A stretch of 64,000 bases of DNA from Paraflavitalea pollutisoli (GTDB taxonomy: Bacteria > Bacteroidota > Bacteroidia > Chitinophagales > Chitinophagaceae): positions 2,906,202 through 2,970,201 of the forward strand of contig NZ_JARKMX010000008.1 of NCBI RefSeq assembly GCF_029360705.1. Direction: 5' to 3'. A program made the position numbers and the translations under genes. This document shows, one piece after another, positions 62,291-64,000 of the stretch; the first letter of the stretch is position 1, and every line of letters begins with the position of its first letter. A model generated the notes under the pieces. The model made no database searches. It saw only the letters and a program-made list of their open reading frames with translations, and was not told where the DNA came from.

Positions 62291-62342
62291 AAGTTTAGTC
62301 TATGGCGCAATCACACGAAATTAGGGTTAATATCAGTTCCCG

Positions 62343-62350
62343 CAAAAGTA
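62343..62350 (-). promoter_or_regulatory. -7 promoter element of the GH3-family gene
   Basis: TACTTTTG on the minus strand matches TAnnTTTG. The ATG at 62290 is 52 bases further on. It directly follows the terminator hairpin of the preceding operon. Confidence 0.55.
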
Positions 62351-62351
62351 A

Positions 62352-62389
62352 ATCTCCCCGGTACGGCAATCCATTGCCGCCGGGGAGAT
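62352..62389 (-). terminator. Terminator of the papain-like operon
   Basis: A 10-base stem ATCTCCCCGG / CCGGGGAGAT closed by an inner CGGCAA / TTGCCG stem with a small bulge and 4-base loop, 51 bases after the stop of the 62440 gene. The T run after it is modest. Confidence 0.7.
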
Positions 62390-62439
62390 ATGCCCTGGAG
62401 TACCATTAAATTTTAACACCAATTATAGCAGAAAGACCA

Positions 62440-63102
62440 TCAGTCAGGCAGGTTCATATCTACCTGTTTGTAGATATCGCGTAAACGCTCCAGCGCCTCC
62501 ACTTCAGTCAGTACCTGCCCAGCCCGCAGGTTCACATCCGGACGGCTTTGTACAGGCGTCAGGTATTGCACACCGCCTTTATCGAAGCCGATCAGCAGCA
62601 CGCCATGCGGCCCGGAGTGATACATGCGCAACCGGTCGATCGCCACGGCGCTATCGTTCTTCAGGATCTTGTTGACGATATTGTTCACCCCATCGGCCAG
62701 CTTGAAGCCGCCCATCTGTCCGGGCACCCAGCGGCCTTCTTTGTTTTTTACGACCTCTATCGAGGCGATGACAGCGCCATCCGCTTCCACCGGAAAATAA
62801 TACTCGGTATTCGGCATCAGCAAGCCGCCGATACCCGTGAAGGTCGCGGCCTTCAATACCTCCCTTGCATTGATGTACTGCAGGGTGAGCGGGCGGCCCA
62901 GGCGCGCATTGCGGATACGATCCACCGGTACACCCGTGGTCCGGGCAGTCTCATCGTCATACAATGCCAGCAAATTCTTCAGGCCTGTATTGGCAGCCTC
63001 CTGCCGGTTCTTCTGCTGATCGTCCTGTTGCTGCCCCATGATCAATACCGCAGCGAGTATCAAAACCAGGAGTGAAACACTCCCCAAAAAATATTGCTTC
63101 AT
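62440..63102 (-). CDS. Secreted or anchored partner protein of unknown family
   Basis: 220 residues. The N-terminal QYFLGSVSLLVLILAAVLIM is a signal or membrane anchor. After a Gln/Asn-rich linker the rest is a single domain (RLGRPLTLQYINAREVLKA, PNTEYYFPVEADGAVIASIEV, LADGVNNIVNKILKNDSAVA, YHSGPHGVLLIGFDKGG) without known motif. It follows the papain-like lipoprotein gene by 29 bases on the same strand and is followed by a terminator; the two form an operon. A possible inhibitor or chaperone for the partner, by position only. Confidence 0.7.
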   Translation of the reverse strand: MKQYFLGSVSLLVLILAAVLIMGQQQDDQQKNRQEAANTGLKNLLALYDDETARTTGVPVDRIRNARLGRPLTLQYINAREVLKAATFTGIGGLLMPNTEYYFPVEADGAVIASIEVVKNKEGRWVPGQMGGFKLADGVNNIVNKILKNDSAVAIDRLRMYHSGPHGVLLIGFDKGGVQYLTPVQSRPDVNLRAGQVLTEVEALERLRDIYKQVDMNLPD

Positions 63103-63131
63103 ATTACTAAGTTTGAGTTGTGGTAGAGGAA

Positions 63132-63704
63132 TTAGTTCTTGCGAATTTCATAGAAGTCGTCCCAGTGCGGCCGGTCGCCACCACCATCGATATAGTAATC
63201 GTAGGTGATCCAGTATACATCACCGCCGCCACCCGGGTTGGTCACCAGCAGGTGATTGCCCGATTCGATGGTCTTGTAACCGCTCAGCACCGTCATATGC
63301 CCGCTGCCTGCCGGCCAATGCCAGGTAAAACAAATAGGCCGGTTGCGGCAAGACAGTTCCTTACGGATCGTCTCCCAATCCAAGGCAGCATTACTGGTAT
63401 TCTTACTGGTAAAGCCATATTTGGTGAATTCGGGCCAGCCGCCCTTTACGCAATCGCCCGTGACCGGATTATTGCAGCAATCGGTGCGCCCAAGCCGGTT
63501 ATTGGCCTGTGTACACTGGTTGGGACTATCACCCAGAAAGTCCATACACATCTGCCCGGAGGCAGCCCAGCACCACATACCCGTTTCCTGGGGATGGAGC
63601 GGTACACCGAGGACCTTGATCTTCTCCGGCTTACAGCAACCGGACATCGCGAGCATGGCTGCCACAGCCAGCAGCCAGGGGTAAGCATTGTTACGCAATT
63701 TCAT
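63132..63704 (-). CDS. Papain-like cysteine peptidase lipoprotein
   Basis: 190 residues. Signal with lipobox MSGC. The catalytic Cys lies in ETGMWCWAASGQM, the pattern of papain-like C39/C70-type enzymes, with the Gln of the oxyanion hole near PQE before it. His is in GSGHMTVLSGY and Asn in LVTNPGGGGDVYWITYDYY, in the canonical Cys-His-Asn order. Other Cys residues (CTQANNRLGRTDCCNN, CVKGG) are unusual in number and could form disulfides or bind metal. It would be an envelope peptidase. First gene of an operon with the 62440 protein. Confidence 0.85.
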   Translation of the reverse strand: MKLRNNAYPWLLAVAAMLAMSGCCKPEKIKVLGVPLHPQETGMWCWAASGQMCMDFLGDSPNQCTQANNRLGRTDCCNNPVTGDCVKGGWPEFTKYGFTSKNTSNAALDWETIRKELSCRNRPICFTWHWPAGSGHMTVLSGYKTIESGNHLLVTNPGGGGDVYWITYDYYIDGGGDRPHWDDFYEIRKN

Positions 63705-63967
63705 ACATGTTGGTTTTTAAGAGATGGTTTCAATCGAAATGCAGGGGCAAGGTACGATCCTGACGAACCGCCAACAATACCATTTTGTGGTTAATCAGTT
63801 GACTTTGTGTACATAACACATACACTAAAATACCACATAGTGGTAATGGGAGCTCTATACAGACAGGCTGGTGGCGATGCAAAAGCAGTCTACTTTACCG
63901 GCGGCGGGATATATATTATATGTATATTTGCAGCCCTCGCAGGAACCCGGCCGGAATTAATCAACAG
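63705..63967. other. Divergent promoter region at window end
   Basis: 263 bases between the papain-like gene (minus) and the last plus-strand gene. Contains CACATACACTAAAATACCACATAG-type AT-rich DNA in pieces and the promoter below. Nothing else seen. Confidence 0.5.
63923..63930 (+). promoter_or_regulatory. -7 promoter element of the last gene
   Basis: TATATTTG matches the consensus. The ATG at 63968 is 37 bases downstream. No clean -33. Confidence 0.5.
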
Positions 63968-64000
63968 ATGTTGAAAAAAAATGCTGGAAAGCCCGTGGAA
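63968..64000 (+). CDS. Start of a gene cut by the window edge
   Basis: ATG at 63968 opens MLKKNAGKPVE and runs to the window edge with no stop. The upstream -7 element supports a real gene. Too short to name. Confidence 0.4.
   Translation, partial: MLKKNAGKPVE

Noticed and set aside
1..64000. CRISPR arrays, insertion sequences and prophage genes
   Set aside because: No regular spaced repeats, transposases, integrases or phage proteins were found on either strand.

Overview
The window comes from a member of the Bacteroidota, most likely family Chitinophagaceae. The evidence is the two SusC/SusD pairs, a hybrid two-component regulator, many glycoside hydrolases, lipoproteins with the Bacteroidota signal style, and repeated -7 elements of the TAnnTTTG type. 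There are no rRNAs, tRNAs, CRISPR arrays or insertion sequences visible. One tmRNA gene is present.

Layout. (1) 1-17776 is one carbohydrate-response locus. A plus-strand hybrid two-component regulator (13736-17776) sits divergently beside a closely packed minus-strand series read 13536 to 1: a DUF1549/DUF1553 cytochrome-like protein with a LamG-like insert, a DUF1501 protein, an NHL propeller protein, a DUF2231/cytochrome/LRR protein, SusC, SusD and a heparinase II/III-type lyase cut by the window edge. The four redox and twin-arginine-type proteins are of the kind seen mostly in Planctomycetes, so their placement in a SusCD locus is the most interesting system in the window. (2) 17789-25714 (minus) holds a GH95 enzyme, three beta-propeller-like lipoproteins with different N-terminal modules, and a DUF6642 protein with its own promoter. 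(3) 25852-30107 (plus) holds a DUF6055-like zinc-peptidase-like protein and a GH78 rhamnosidase. (4) 30176-39024 (minus) holds a second SusC/SusD pair, a GH89 enzyme and an acyltransferase. (5) 39201-44784 holds a serine hydrolase, an ECF sigma factor with a membrane partner, a frameshifted DoxX gene, a HopJ-family gene and a GH92 mannosidase. (6) 44860-50620 holds a lone FtsX-type permease, then an AT-richer accessory patch with a two-part lipoprotein (possible permuted papain fold) and small secreted or membrane proteins, then a proline dehydrogenase remnant. (7) 50805-55726 holds a lipid-related three-gene operon (methyltransferase, VanZ-like protein, DgkA), a histidine kinase/LuxR regulator pair and a DUF1579 protein. 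(8) 55838-64000 holds tmRNA, a conserved-looking unknown, an intergenic region rich in palindromes, the housekeeping genes rseP and dxr, a GH3-family adenylating enzyme, a two-gene papain-like lipoprotein unit, and the first codons of a plus-strand gene.

Working together: the enzymes cover uronic-acid polysaccharide lysis (heparinase II/III type), L-fucose or L-galactose (GH95), L-rhamnose (GH78), N-acetylglucosamine (GH89) and mannose (GH92) release. This fits a saprophyte living on complex plant, microbial or animal glycans. Two Sus pairs would import the products, and only the first has an adjacent dedicated regulator. All family names are from reading the translated sequence and known motifs; no database search was possible.
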